The notes beneath the pieces were generated by a model. That model saw only the letters and a list, made by a program, of their open reading frames with translations, was not told where the DNA came from and searched no databases. This document shows positions 1 to 7,908 of a DNA stretch of 64,000 nt, one piece after another. The position numbers and the translations under genes were made by a program. Origin of the DNA: Rhizobiales bacterium Ga0077545. GTDB taxonomy: Bacteria > Pseudomonadota > Alphaproteobacteria > Rhizobiales > Methylopilaceae. Numbering within the stretch: the stretch's first letter is position 1; every line of letters begins with the position of its first letter. The stretch lies in assembly GCA_001464335.1 (NCBI GenBank), contig LNEV01000005.1, positions 1 through 64,000 on the forward strand, read 5' to 3'.

Positions 1-231
1 CTTCGAAAGGGAGTGCCCACGGGGTCAGCGCCAGAGGCGAAGAACACCGCGCGCGGAGCGCCGGCGTGCCGGTCTTTCGTGGGACTTTCTTCGCGCTTAT
101 CCGTATTCCGCCCCGCGGAAGGCGGAGGCGCCCGACGCTCCGCGCATCCCTCCGGGGAGCGCCCGAACGAGCCGCGCACAACTCCCGCCGGGAGGCATTG
201 GCGCATGTCGGAAGCCCGAAGCGCCTTCCAA

Positions 232-344
232 TCCTCATCCTGAGCCGGACTCGCTGAAAGCGAGCCGCGTCGAAGGATGTGCCGCAGGTTCCGATCATCG
301 GCCTCTCCTTCGACACGAGCCCTGCGGGCTCGGCTCAGGATGAG
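232..344. repeat. Inverted pair of dispersed repeat units
   Basis: Two copies of a roughly 40-46 base unit lie in opposite orientation. Positions 232-277 begin with tcctcatcctgagccg and end with gtcgaagga. Positions 306-344 read the same unit on the other strand (tccttcgac at the left, ggctcaggatgagg at the right). Each unit has its own small internal hairpin (tcgct/agcga in the left copy, gagccc/gggctc in the right). From memory, units of this kind are scattered through intergenic regions of many Hyphomicrobiales; a genome-wide search was not possible here. Confidence 0.7.
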
Positions 345-463
345 GCTCAACGTTCCCCGGACGGCGTGCGCGAAGCGCATCGCCCGATCCGGGGTCCAAC
401 GCACAAAAGCGGCGCAGCCGCACTTTGGCTTTCGAGCGCCTTCGGCGCACTCACCCGCTGGGT

Positions 464-500
464 CCCGGATCGGCGCGCGGCTGCGCCGCGCTTGTCCGGG
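464..500. repeat. Nested GC-rich hairpin
   Basis: An outer stem pairs cccgga (464-469) with tccggg (495-500). An inner perfect 7-bp stem pairs gcgcggc (475-481) with gccgcgc (485-491) around a tgc loop. It lies in the non-coding left end and could be another dispersed element or the terminator of a gene outside the window. On the plus strand a short run of A follows it, so on the minus strand it is preceded rather than followed by T. Confidence 0.5.
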
Positions 501-659
501 AAAAATTGTGTCCGGCGACCCGCGTAAACGCAAAGCCAAGCGCGGGCCAGCCTCAGAAATTCCTCTCCGGATTTCGCTTGAACCTCGCGCAGGCACGAAA
601 CCTCTTGCCGCACCGCCCTGCCCCTCCCACATTCGTCAACGACGGAGGAAGAGACACAG

Positions 660-1100
660 ATGAGCATGACCAGCCCTGCCAGCTACGACATCGCCCGGCT
701 CGACAGCGTGCGACGCAAACGCTTTTTCGCGTTTCTGATCGATTTTACGTTCGTCTGCATTCTGTGGCTGCTCGCCTGCGCCGTGGTCCTCCTGCTCGGC
801 GTGTTCACGCTCGGCCTTGCCTGGCTGCTCTATGGCGCGGTGTTCCCGGTCGTCGCGGTGCTCTATTCCGGCATCTCGATCGCAAATCGCGGCGCAACGC
901 CGGGCATGCGGGCGATGGGCCTCGTTTTCCGCCTCGAAAGCGGCGCACAGCCCGATTTCCTGCAGGGCGCGGTGCACGTCATCCTGTTCTACGTCTCGGT
1001 GACGTTCCTGACGCCGCTCGTCCTCATCGTCAGCCTGTTCAACGCCCGCAAGCGCCTGCTCCACGATATGTTGATTGGCGCGACCGTCGAAAACGCCTGA
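660..1100 (+). CDS. RDD family membrane protein
   Basis: A 146-residue integral membrane protein of the RDD family. It has an N-terminal R-R-K-R-F-F-A-F-L-I-D-F segment that carries the family's Arg-Asp signature, two long hydrophobic stretches (about 24-65), a third near 100-125, and a closing R-L-L-H-D-M-L segment with the second conserved Arg/Asp pair. The family is widespread and its function is mostly unknown; some members have been linked to ion transport. The start at 660 follows a clear ggaggaag ribosome site. The next gene, bpt, lies 63 bases downstream on the same strand and may be co-transcribed. Confidence 0.85.
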   Translation: MSMTSPASYDIARLDSVRRKRFFAFLIDFTFVCILWLLACAVVLLLGVFTLGLAWLLYGAVFPVVAVLYSGISIANRGATPGMRAMGLVFRLESGAQPDFLQGAVHVILFYVSVTFLTPLVLIVSLFNARKRLLHDMLIGATVENA

Positions 1101-1163
1101 AAAAGGAATTGGAAAAGCACGGGGGGGTGCTAGGATTCAGGGACAGGAACCGAACCCAAGGCC

Positions 1164-1907
1164 GTGACAGAGCATCCCCGCGACACCCCGCAATTCTATC
1201 TCACGGCCCCCGCGCCGTGCCCCTATCTGCCGGGTCGCACCGAACGTAAGGTCTTTACGCATCTGGTCGGAGACCGTGCGCCCGCGCTGAACGATCTTCT
1301 CAGCCAGGGCGGCTTCCGCCGCAGCCAGACCATCGCCTACCGCCCGGCCTGCGAAAATTGCCATGCCTGCGTGTCGGTCCGCGTCCTCGTCGACGAATTC
1401 GACTGGACGAAAAGCTTCCGCCGGGTGCGCGACGCCAACACCGATTTGATCGGCGAAATGCGTGCCGCGCTGCCGACATCGGATCAATATTCGCTGTTCC
1501 GCCGCTATCTCGACAGCCGCCACGCCGAGGGCGGCATGGCGTCGATGAGCGTCCTCGATTACGCGATGATGATCGAGGATTCCCATGTGAAGACGCGCCT
1601 CGTCGAATACCGGCGGCGCGGCCCGGACACCTCCATCAACGGCCGCGGCACGGGCCCCCTTCTCGGCGTCGCCCTCACCGATGTACTGACGGACGGGCTC
1701 AGCATGGTCTATTCGTTCTACGATCCGGATGAGTCTGATCGCAGTCCCGGCACCTACATCATCCTCGAACACATCATGCGTGCGAAGGCGCTCGGCCTTC
1801 CCTATCTCTACCTCGGCTACTGGATCGATGGCTCGCGCAAGATGCATTACAAGAGCCGCTTCCAGCCGCAGGAAAGGCTGATGCCGACCGGCTGGAACCG
1901 CGCGTAA
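1164..1907 (+). CDS. bpt: Aspartate/glutamate leucyltransferase (Bpt)
   Basis: A 247-residue aminoacyl-tRNA-protein transferase of the bacterial ATE/Bpt type. It adds Leu from Leu-tRNA to proteins with N-terminal Asp or Glu and so feeds them to the N-end rule pathway (ClpS/ClpAP). Family hallmarks are visible: [14 protein letters not shown] near residue 19, the [14 protein letters not shown] block with the C-x-x-C pair near residue 64, and a conserved acyltransferase C-terminal half with Y-L-G-Y-W-I. Length is typical. The start is GTG, preceded by a weak purine-rich site. The function of the family is well established; the substrate preference is inferred from similarity to the Bpt branch. 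Confidence 0.9.
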   Translation: MTEHPRDTPQFYLTAPAPCPYLPGRTERKVFTHLVGDRAPALNDLLSQGGFRRSQTIAYRPACENCHACVSVRVLVDEFDWTKSFRRVRDANTDLIGEMRAALPTSDQYSLFRRYLDSRHAEGGMASMSVLDYAMMIEDSHVKTRLVEYRRRGPDTSINGRGTGPLLGVALTDVLTDGLSMVYSFYDPDESDRSPGTYIILEHIMRAKALGLPYLYLGYWIDGSRKMHYKSRFQPQERLMPTGWNRA

Positions 1908-1988
1908 GCCGAAAGAGACTGAACGGAAAATAAAGAAGCTCGTGGCAATCTGCCTTCCACACGCAACATTCGTCTGCGAAGGCACGAC

Positions 1989-2270
1989 ATGACGGCACCG
2001 GCGATCACGCTTCTTCATTCGCGCATCCGCTCCGGCCGAATTCTTGCCGGCGACGAAAGCCGGTTTGCGAGCGCCCTCGGCATCGGCCCCGAGGATGCGC
2101 GCCTGCCCCTCTGCCACGAAGCTCTCGCCGGTTCGGTCCATGCCGCGCTCGATCTGTGGCGCGCCTGCTTCCCGGGCCGCCCGATCCGCATTCAGGTGGA
2201 CCACACGCCGTCGGCGTGGCGCATGTGCGCCCATCTCCTCAGCGAGTTCGCCCCCGCCGGAGCGTCTTGA
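1989..2270 (+). CDS. Small hypothetical protein
   Basis: A 93-residue open frame that I do not recognise. It has no signal peptide, membrane segment or known motif, and a mixed Ala/Arg/Leu-rich composition with H-S-R-I-R-S-G-R-I near the start. The ribosome site is weak. It sits between bpt and a secreted-protein gene on the same strand. It may be real because no other frame covers the interval, but the codon pattern is not decisive and it could be a spurious GC-driven frame. Confidence 0.4.
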   Translation: MTAPAITLLHSRIRSGRILAGDESRFASALGIGPEDARLPLCHEALAGSVHAALDLWRACFPGRPIRIQVDHTPSAWRMCAHLLSEFAPAGAS

Positions 2271-2388
2271 GAAAGCACAGGCTCCACCACACATTCCGAC
2301 AGGAAGACGGCGGAGCGGGCGCATGACCTTGTAGTTTCGTCACAATCACTTTGTATGTCGGTATCTCCGCTGAATGGAATCACCTGCC

Positions 2389-2775
2389 ATGAAGAAAACC
2401 TTTCTTTTTGCCGCCGCACTTCTCGCCGTGACCGGAGCGCCTGCCGTCTCGCAGGATGTCGCCGCGTCCTCGACGAAACTGTCCAAATCGTTCGACGGCA
2501 AATGGAGCGTGCTCATCGTCACCGAACAGGGCCAGTGCGATCGCGCCTACCGCTATCCGCTGGTGATCGAGAACGGCTATGTGGGCTATGGCGGCAGGAA
2601 CAATTTCACGGTGACCGGCGAGGTCTATAACGGCGGCGATGTCGTGGTGACGGTCGCCCAGGGCAATTATTCGGCGCAAGGCACCGGCCGCCTGCAGGGC
2701 AAATACGGTTCCGGCAAATGGGCCGCTCCGGCGGGCGACTGCTCCGGCCGGTGGAAGGCCGACAAACGCGGCTGA
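2389..2775 (+). CDS. Small secreted protein, unknown function
   Basis: A 128-residue exported protein. From the chosen ATG at 2389 it begins M-K-K-T-F-L-F followed by a hydrophobic core and a likely cleavage after A-V-S. An in-frame ATG at 2374 would add five residues ahead of the signal peptide and is less likely. The mature part has two cysteines (near 51 and 117) and a Gly/Tyr/Asn-rich beta-like pattern with the segment G-K-W-S-V-L-I-V. This resembles small periplasmic proteins annotated as hypothetical in alphaproteobacteria. No enzymatic motif was seen. Confidence 0.7.
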   Translation: MKKTFLFAAALLAVTGAPAVSQDVAASSTKLSKSFDGKWSVLIVTEQGQCDRAYRYPLVIENGYVGYGGRNNFTVTGEVYNGGDVVVTVAQGNYSAQGTGRLQGKYGSGKWAAPAGDCSGRWKADKRG

Positions 2776-2857
2776 CGCGTCACAATTGCACTTCGCGGGG
2801 CCGCACCTGTCGTATAGAAAGCCGCCTTCATTCAAGCGGTTCTGACGGGAGGGTTAC

Positions 2858-3451
2858 ATGAAGATCGCGCTTATAGGCTCGCGCTGGTTCGGGTCCGAGG
2901 CCCTGAAGCTGCTCCATGCCCGTGGCCACGACATTCATGTGGTCGCGCCCGACGCGGAAGACCGTCTGGCGCAGACCGCCGTCGAACTCGGCTATGAGCC
3001 GGTTCTGCACACCGGCCGCCGCCGCGTCACCCACGAAGACCTTCCGGGCGAATACGACGTCGTTCTGGCGGCCTATTCCCACGCCTTCATTCCGCTCGAC
3101 AAGGCGAAGATCGCCTCGCTCGGCTACCACCCCTCGCTGCTGCCGCGCTGGCGCGGCATCGCCTCGGTCGAATGGACCATCAAGGCCGGCGATCCGATCG
3201 CGGGCGGCAGCGTCTACCACCTGACCGACGAAATGGACGCCGGCGCCATCGCGGCGCAGGATTGGTGCTTCGTGCTTCCGGGTGAAGATGCCGCCAGCCT
3301 GTGGCGGCGCGAACTGGCCCCGATGGGCCTTCGCCTGATCGTTGAGGTCGTGGACGACATCGCAAAAACCGGAATCTGCCGCGCCGATCCGCAGGATCCG
3401 CGCTTCGTGACGCTCGCGCCGCGCATCAAGGACGACGCGTCGGCCGCCTGA
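2858..3451 (+). CDS. Formyltransferase-like protein with altered active site
   Basis: A 197-residue protein made of the Fmt/PurN-type formyltransferase N-terminal domain alone. The core signature H-P-S-L-L-P-R-W-R-G (His91) and the downstream D-E-M-D-A-G-A-I (Asp127) match two of the three catalytic residues of 10-formyl-THF-dependent formyltransferases. The third, an Asn two residues before the His, is Gly89 here. There is no C-terminal tRNA-binding domain, so it is not Met-tRNA formyltransferase. A gggaggg ribosome site precedes the ATG. It converges on the amidase/formamidase operon, so a role in formyl or formamide metabolism is suggestive but not shown. Confidence 0.75.
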   Translation: MKIALIGSRWFGSEALKLLHARGHDIHVVAPDAEDRLAQTAVELGYEPVLHTGRRRVTHEDLPGEYDVVLAAYSHAFIPLDKAKIASLGYHPSLLPRWRGIASVEWTIKAGDPIAGGSVYHLTDEMDAGAIAAQDWCFVLPGEDAASLWRRELAPMGLRLIVEVVDDIAKTGICRADPQDPRFVTLAPRIKDDASAA

Positions 3452-3461
3452 CGACAAACGA

Positions 3462-3486
3462 CACGCGCGGGCAAGGCCCGCGCGTG
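3462..3486. terminator. Bidirectional hairpin terminator
   Basis: An 11-bp perfect GC-rich stem (3462-3472 with 3476-3486) with an aag loop lies between the convergent formyltransferase-like gene and the last gene of the amide operon. No strong T run follows on either strand, so it may be a weak terminator or depend on Rho. Confidence 0.6.
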
Positions 3487-3533
3487 ATCGTAAATCCGGT
3501 GTGGCAAGAGGCCCCCCGGCCCTGCCTACCGGC

Positions 3534-3689
3534 TCACGCCGAAGGACCGGGCTCCGAGCCCTCCTCGCGCATGCCGCGCTTGAAGCTCTTTATGCCGTCG
3601 GCCAGATCTCCCATCACCCCGGAAATCTTGCCCCGCCCAAACAGCACCACGGCAACGAGGGCGACAATTGCCCAATGCGACAGACTCAT
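3534..3689 (-). CDS. Very short TatA/E-like protein
   Basis: A 51-residue protein with the TatA layout: a short N-terminal hydrophobic helix (H-W-A-I-V-A-L-V-A-V-V-L), the family hinge F-G-R-G-K-I, then an amphipathic helix (G-V-M-G-D-L-A-D-G-I-K-S-F-K-R-G-M). It then stops almost at once, whereas housekeeping TatA has a longer charged tail (usually 65-90 residues in all). The ATG at 3689 follows a gagaggtg ribosome site. It is the last gene of the nine-gene amide/urea operon, 28 bases after amiE. It may be a specialised pore subunit or a membrane anchor; no other tat gene is nearby. Confidence 0.8.
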   Translation of the reverse strand: MSLSHWAIVALVAVVLFGRGKISGVMGDLADGIKSFKRGMREEGSEPGPSA

Positions 3690-3717
3690 CTTTTCACCTC
3701 TCTCGTGTGAAGACGGC

Positions 3718-4755
3718 TCACCAATTGGTGTCACGCTGGTTGGGAATCCCCTCGATCGGGCATTCGTCGGTGCCGACGCTCGTGCGGGTGATCGCCTCGG
3801 CCATCTCCCGCGCGCCCTCGGGATCCTTGACCCACTTCGTGTAGAAGTCGTAGGGGCACGCGGCCTCGCCCTTGATGCCGTCACCGGAATTGATCATGCC
3901 GGTATAGCCGCGATGCATCAGCTTGAAGAGATGGTTCTCCGACTGCATGTTCCGGCGCGCATCGCGGATCAGCGAGGTTGAAAGCGCGGCGTATTGCACG
4001 CCCATCTCCTCTTCGCCGCATTCGCCGAGCGTGCGGCCATCGAAGCCGATGATCGCCGAGTGGCCGAAATAGGAGTAGACGCCGTCGAACCCGGTGGCAT
4101 TGGAAACGGCCACGTAGGAATTGTTGGCGAAGGCCATCGCCTTGGACATCAGGATCTGCTGCTCCTTGGCCGGGTACATATAGCCCTGGCACCGAACGAT
4201 GAGCTCGGCGCCTTTCATGGCGCAGTCGCGCCAGATCTCCGGGTAATTGCCGTCGTCACAGATGATCAGGCTGATCTTCAGACCCTTCGGTCCGTCGGAC
4301 ACATAGGTGCATGTGCCCGGATACCAGCCCTCGATCGGCACCCACGGCATGATCTTGCGGTATTTCTGAACGATTTCGCCCTTGTCGTTCATCAGAATGA
4401 GCGTGTTGTAGGGCGCTTTTTTCGGATGCTGTTCGTGCTGCTCGCCCGTCAGCGAGAAAACACCCCAGCACTTCGCCTCGCGGCAGGCCGCGGCGAAGAT
4501 CTCCGTCTCCTCGCCCGGCACCGTCGAGGCCGTGGCGTACATCTCGTCCGCATCGTACATGATGCCGTGCGTCGAATATTCCGGGAAAATGCACAGATCC
4601 ATGCCCGGAAGACCGCGCTTCATGCCGACCATCATCTTGGCGATGTTCTTCGCATTGGCGAGCACTTCCGCCTTTGTGTGAAGACTCGGCATCTTGTAGT
4701 TCACCACGGCAACACCCACCGTGTCCTTGCTCGAAGAAACGTCGCCGTGGATCAT
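3718..4755 (-). CDS. amiE: Aliphatic amidase
   Basis: A 345-residue cytoplasmic amidase of the nitrilase superfamily that hydrolyses short aliphatic amides such as acetamide to the acid and ammonia. It is very close in sequence to Pseudomonas AmiE along its whole length, starting with the G-D-x-S-S-S block. The catalytic triad sits at the same numbering: Glu59 (F-P-E-Y), Lys134 (K-Y-R-K-I) and Cys166 (I-I-C-D-D-G-N). Length is normal for the family. The gene follows fmdB in the amide operon. Formamidase AmiF is the nearest alternative, but the similarity remembered is stronger to AmiE. Confidence 0.93.
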   Translation of the reverse strand: MIHGDVSSSKDTVGVAVVNYKMPSLHTKAEVLANAKNIAKMMVGMKRGLPGMDLCIFPEYSTHGIMYDADEMYATASTVPGEETEIFAAACREAKCWGVFSLTGEQHEQHPKKAPYNTLILMNDKGEIVQKYRKIMPWVPIEGWYPGTCTYVSDGPKGLKISLIICDDGNYPEIWRDCAMKGAELIVRCQGYMYPAKEQQILMSKAMAFANNSYVAVSNATGFDGVYSYFGHSAIIGFDGRTLGECGEEEMGVQYAALSTSLIRDARRNMQSENHLFKLMHRGYTGMINSGDGIKGEAACPYDFYTKWVKDPEGAREMAEAITRTSVGTDECPIEGIPNQRDTNW

Positions 4756-4795
4756 GTCTTGTGCTCCGTTGGATTCTGTTTTCCGAGGCTGGTGA

Positions 4796-5128
4796 TCAGT
4801 GGCTGATCATCCAGGGCCGAGCCGTCGGGAAGCTCTTGCTTCCGTCCTTGCCGTGCCATGTCAGGCGGCCTTTCTTCTTCGACCCCGAACAGCAGGAACA
4901 GCCGGCACCATGCGTTTTGGTGCTTTTCGGTTCGTTCTGCGCGCGTTCGTTGGTCGCAAAAGCGGTGCGCCGACCGGCGTCCATGCTCGCAAGCATGGGC
5001 GCCGTCAGCATCACGCGCGGGGATGTCGATCCGCAGTCCGGGCAGGAGCACGGATCGGCATATTCCGCCATGGGACGGAGTGCGGCGAAGGGGCCGCACT
5101 CCTCACATGCATACTCGTAGACCGGCAT
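4796..5128 (-). CDS. fmdB: FmdB-type zinc ribbon protein
   Basis: A 110-residue protein that begins [12 protein letters not shown], the hallmark of the FmdB/CxxC_CxxC_SSSS family. A second C-P-D-C pair at about 29-32 completes a zinc ribbon. The C-terminal half is polar and holds a further G-C-S-C-C-S cluster followed by basic residues. FmdB was named as a proposed regulator of formamidase in Methylophilus; its molecular role is not settled. It starts one base after the fmdA stop codon, so the two are translationally close, and amiE follows. Confidence 0.85.
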   Translation of the reverse strand: MPVYEYACEECGPFAALRPMAEYADPCSCPDCGSTSPRVMLTAPMLASMDAGRRTAFATNERAQNEPKSTKTHGAGCSCCSGSKKKGRLTWHGKDGSKSFPTARPWMISH

Positions 5129-5129
5129 T

Positions 5130-6359
5130 TCAGAGATCCTTTGCCAGCGGCACGTCGATCTTGCCGTCGATGAATTTCTTCGGACCTTCCGCATTCGGGT
5201 TGATGTCGAAGTCGAAGATTTCCGTCGGCAGCCACAACGTGGCGCAGGCGTTCGGAATATCGACCACGCCCGAAATGTGTCCCTGCACGGGGGCGGTGCC
5301 GAGAATGGCGTAGGCCTGGGCACCCGAATAGCCGAACTTCTTCAGATACTCGATCGCGTTGAGGCACGCCTGGCGATAGGCGATATGGACATCGAGGTAA
5401 TGCTGCTTTCCGCCTTCATCGACCGAAATGCCTTCAAAGATCAGGTGATCTTTGTATTCCGGCTTGATCGGCGACGGCTTGAAGATCGGATTCTTTATCC
5501 CGTATTTGGCCATGCCGCCCTTGATGAGGTTGACGCGCAGATGCAGCCAGCCCGCCATTTCGATGGCGCCGCAGAAGGTGATCTCGCCGTCGCCCTGGCT
5601 GAAATGCAGGTCGCCCATCGAAAGGCCGCCGCCTTCCACGTAGACCGGGAAATAGCAGGTCGATCCGCGCGACAGATCCTTGATGTCGCAATTGCCGCCA
5701 TGCTCGCGCGGCGGAACCGTACGTGCGCCTTCCGCCGCTGCCTTCTTGGCGTCATCGCCCTTCATGCGGCCCATATGTGCGGTTTCGGCATAAGGCAGCG
5801 TCGCCAACGCCGGAACGCGATCCGGCTCGGTGTCGTAGAGCGCCTTTTCACGGGTGTTCCACTCGTTGAGCATCTTGTGATCCGGCAAACAGCCGATCAG
5901 GCCGGGATGGATGAGGCCCGCCCAGCTGACGCCCGGCACGTGACGCGACTGCGTGAACATGCCCTTGAAGTCCCAGATCGACTTCTGCGCTTCGGGGAAG
6001 TGTTCGGTCAGGAAGCCGCCGCCGTTTTTCTTGGAGAAAAACCCGTTGAAGCCCCACTGGCTTTCCGGGAAAGCACCGACATCGAGGAACTCGACGACGA
6101 GAAGATCGCCCGGCTGCGCGCCCTTGATACCGACGGGACCGGACAGGAAGTGAACCTGTGACAGATCGACGTCCCGAACGTCGGCGGCGTCATCGTCGTT
6201 CTTGATCTGACCGCCGGTCCAGTCGACCGTCTCGATGATGAAATCATCGCCCGGCGACACCCATTCCACGATCGGAATGTCCGGATGCCAGCGATTGTGG
6301 ATCTTGTCATTGTCGTAGGCGGAACCGTTGAGATCGACCTTGATAAGCGTGTCGGCCAT
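5130..6359 (-). CDS. fmdA: Formamidase
   Basis: A 409-residue acetamidase/formamidase family enzyme that hydrolyses formamide to formate and ammonia. It matches the FmdA layout of Methylophilus: an N-terminal beta domain with W-H-P-D-I-P, the G-D-L-L-V-V-E-F-L-D segment, the H-P-G-L-I-G-C block, P-P-R-E-H-G-G-N-C-D near 220, and a G-D-L-H-F-S-Q-G-D-G-E core that carries metal-binding residues. Length is typical. It is preceded by a ggggaag ribosome site and lies 54 bases after urtE-like, with fmdB and amiE directly downstream. This makes the transporter substrate most likely short amides and/or urea. Confidence 0.93.
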   Translation of the reverse strand: MADTLIKVDLNGSAYDNDKIHNRWHPDIPIVEWVSPGDDFIIETVDWTGGQIKNDDDAADVRDVDLSQVHFLSGPVGIKGAQPGDLLVVEFLDVGAFPESQWGFNGFFSKKNGGGFLTEHFPEAQKSIWDFKGMFTQSRHVPGVSWAGLIHPGLIGCLPDHKMLNEWNTREKALYDTEPDRVPALATLPYAETAHMGRMKGDDAKKAAAEGARTVPPREHGGNCDIKDLSRGSTCYFPVYVEGGGLSMGDLHFSQGDGEITFCGAIEMAGWLHLRVNLIKGGMAKYGIKNPIFKPSPIKPEYKDHLIFEGISVDEGGKQHYLDVHIAYRQACLNAIEYLKKFGYSGAQAYAILGTAPVQGHISGVVDIPNACATLWLPTEIFDFDINPNAEGPKKFIDGKIDVPLAKDL

Positions 6360-6413
6360 GAAACTTCCCCTTGACCCTCTCGTTGATTTTCAGATGTGCA
6401 CGTACATTCCGGT

Positions 6414-7103
6414 TTACACGGACAGATAGGCTGCGACCTTCTTCTCATCGATCTTCGAGCGCTCGTCCTCGCGGACGATGCTGCCGTTTTCGATGACGAG
6501 AACGCGGTCCGCGATGTCGAGCGCAAACGACAGAACCTGTTCAGAGACGACGATGGACAGGCCCTTCTCGTCCCGGATCTTCTTCAGCGTGCGGCCCATT
6601 TCCTTGATGATCGACGGCTGGATACCCTCGGTCGGCTCATCGAGCAGGAGCACCTTCGGCTTCGAGGCGAGTGCACGGGCGATAGCAAGCTGCTGCTGCT
6701 GCCCACCCGAGAGATTGCCGGCGCGGCGGCCCTTCATTTCGAGCAGGACCGGAAACAGCTCGTAGATGTCCTCGGGCACCTTGCTCTCGCCGGTGACGGT
6801 GAGGCCCGTCTCGATGTTTTCCTTTACCGTCATGGTGGAAAAGACCATGCGGCCCTGCGGAACATAGGCGACGCCGTCGGCGACGCGCTCGTAGCTTTTC
6901 AGGTTTGTGATGTCGGTATCTCCGACCTTCACCGATCCGCTTTTTGTCGGCACGACGCCCATGAGCGACTTCATGAGCGTGGTCTTGCCCATGCCATTGC
7001 GTCCCATGATCGCGACGATCTCATTGGGTTTCACGTCGAAGCTCAGGCCATGCAGCACCTCGCTCTGGCCGTAGGCGACATGCAGGTTCGATACGTTCAG
7101 CAC
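6414..7103 (-). CDS. urtE: Urea/short-amide ABC transporter ATPase, UrtE/LivF type
   Basis: A 229-residue ATPase of the branched-chain/urea (HAAT) class. Walker A (G-R-N-G-M-G-K-T-T), the signature N-L-S-G-G-Q-Q-Q-Q-L and Walker B (V-L-L-L-D-E-P-T-E-G) are all intact. The Y-G-Q-S-E-V-L-H-G segment and the short length place it with UrtE/LivF. It is the second ATPase of a five-gene transporter and directly precedes fmdA. Branched-chain amino acids cannot be excluded by the ATPase alone, but the operon contains amidases, as in the Methylophilus fmd cluster. Confidence 0.88.
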   Translation of the reverse strand: MLNVSNLHVAYGQSEVLHGLSFDVKPNEIVAIMGRNGMGKTTLMKSLMGVVPTKSGSVKVGDTDITNLKSYERVADGVAYVPQGRMVFSTMTVKENIETGLTVTGESKVPEDIYELFPVLLEMKGRRAGNLSGGQQQQLAIARALASKPKVLLLDEPTEGIQPSIIKEMGRTLKKIRDEKGLSIVVSEQVLSFALDIADRVLVIENGSIVREDERSKIDEKKVAAYLSV

Positions 7104-7115
7104 AGACGCCCCTCC

Positions 7116-7895
7116 TCAATGTCCGAGATAGACTTCCACGACCTTGGGGTCGTGCTTGACGTGATCCATCGAGCCTTCCGACAGCACCTTGCCCTGATGC
7201 AGCACGGTGACGCGGTGGGCGATGTCCTCGACGAATTTCATGTCGTGCTCGATCACGATGATCGAACGGTTGGCGATGATCTTGTTGAGCAGCTCGGCCG
7301 TCTTGACACGCTCGGAGACGCTCATGCCCGCGACCGGCTCGTCCAGCATCAGAAGGTCCGGATCCTGGATCAGCAACATGCCGATCTCGAGCCACTGCTT
7401 CTGGCCGTGGCTGAGGAATTCGGCCCGCTCGTGCAGGCGGTCCTGAAGGAAAATCATCTCCGCGACTTCCTGCACGCGCTCGGTGACAGCGGCATCGCGC
7501 TTGAACGCGAGCGCCCCGAACACGGAGCGGCCTTTCGGATAGGAGATTTCCAGATTCTCGAAGACTGTGAGGTCGTCGTAAATCGATGGCGTCTGGAATT
7601 TGCGGCCGATGCCGGCCTGCACGATCTTCGCCTCGTTCATCTTCGTCAGTTCGCGGTTGCGGAACTTGATCGAGCCGGACGTCGCGCGGGTCTTCCCGCA
7701 GATGAGATCGAGAACGGTCGTCTTGCCGGCGCCGTTCGGGCCGACGATGACGCGGATCTCGCGCTCGTCCACGTAGAAGGACAGATCGTTGACCGCCTTG
7801 AAGCCATCGAAGGAAACCGTCAGGCCCTCGACCGCAAGGAGGAAGTCAGGCGCCATCTGGTCGGAGATCACGCCGGGGGTGGCTGGAGGATTCAT
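7116..7895 (-). CDS. urtD: Urea/short-amide ABC transporter ATPase, UrtD/LivG type
   Basis: A 259-residue ATPase with Walker A (G-P-N-G-A-G-K-T-T), a D-E-P-V-A-G-M Walker B and the H-D-M-K-F-V H-loop. The signature region reads L-S-H-G-Q-K-Q-W-L, the His-Gly variant found in UrtD proteins instead of L-S-G-G-Q, which supports a urea/amide assignment over LivG. It sits 12 bases upstream of urtE and 13 bases downstream of the urtC-like permease. Confidence 0.88.
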   Translation of the reverse strand: MNPPATPGVISDQMAPDFLLAVEGLTVSFDGFKAVNDLSFYVDEREIRVIVGPNGAGKTTVLDLICGKTRATSGSIKFRNRELTKMNEAKIVQAGIGRKFQTPSIYDDLTVFENLEISYPKGRSVFGALAFKRDAAVTERVQEVAEMIFLQDRLHERAEFLSHGQKQWLEIGMLLIQDPDLLMLDEPVAGMSVSERVKTAELLNKIIANRSIIVIEHDMKFVEDIAHRVTVLHQGKVLSEGSMDHVKHDPKVVEVYLGH

Positions 7896-7908
7896 GTGCG
7901 TGTTCTCC

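Larger units (their letters stand above)
1..659. other. Non-coding left end with palindromic repeats
   Basis: No open frame here has a protein-like composition or a convincing ribosome site. The open frames that exist run through inverted repeats on both strands and look like by-products of high GC. The stretch holds a mirrored pair of repeat units (232-344), a strong hairpin (464-500) and short GC-rich imperfect palindromes. The last few bases carry the ribosome binding site of the RDD gene that starts at 660. I see no RNA gene. Confidence 0.6.

Noticed and set aside
1..659. Several 60-270 codon frames at the left edge
   Set aside because: They overlap in many phases, are Arg/Ala/Pro-rich and run through inverted repeats; none has a credible start or domain.
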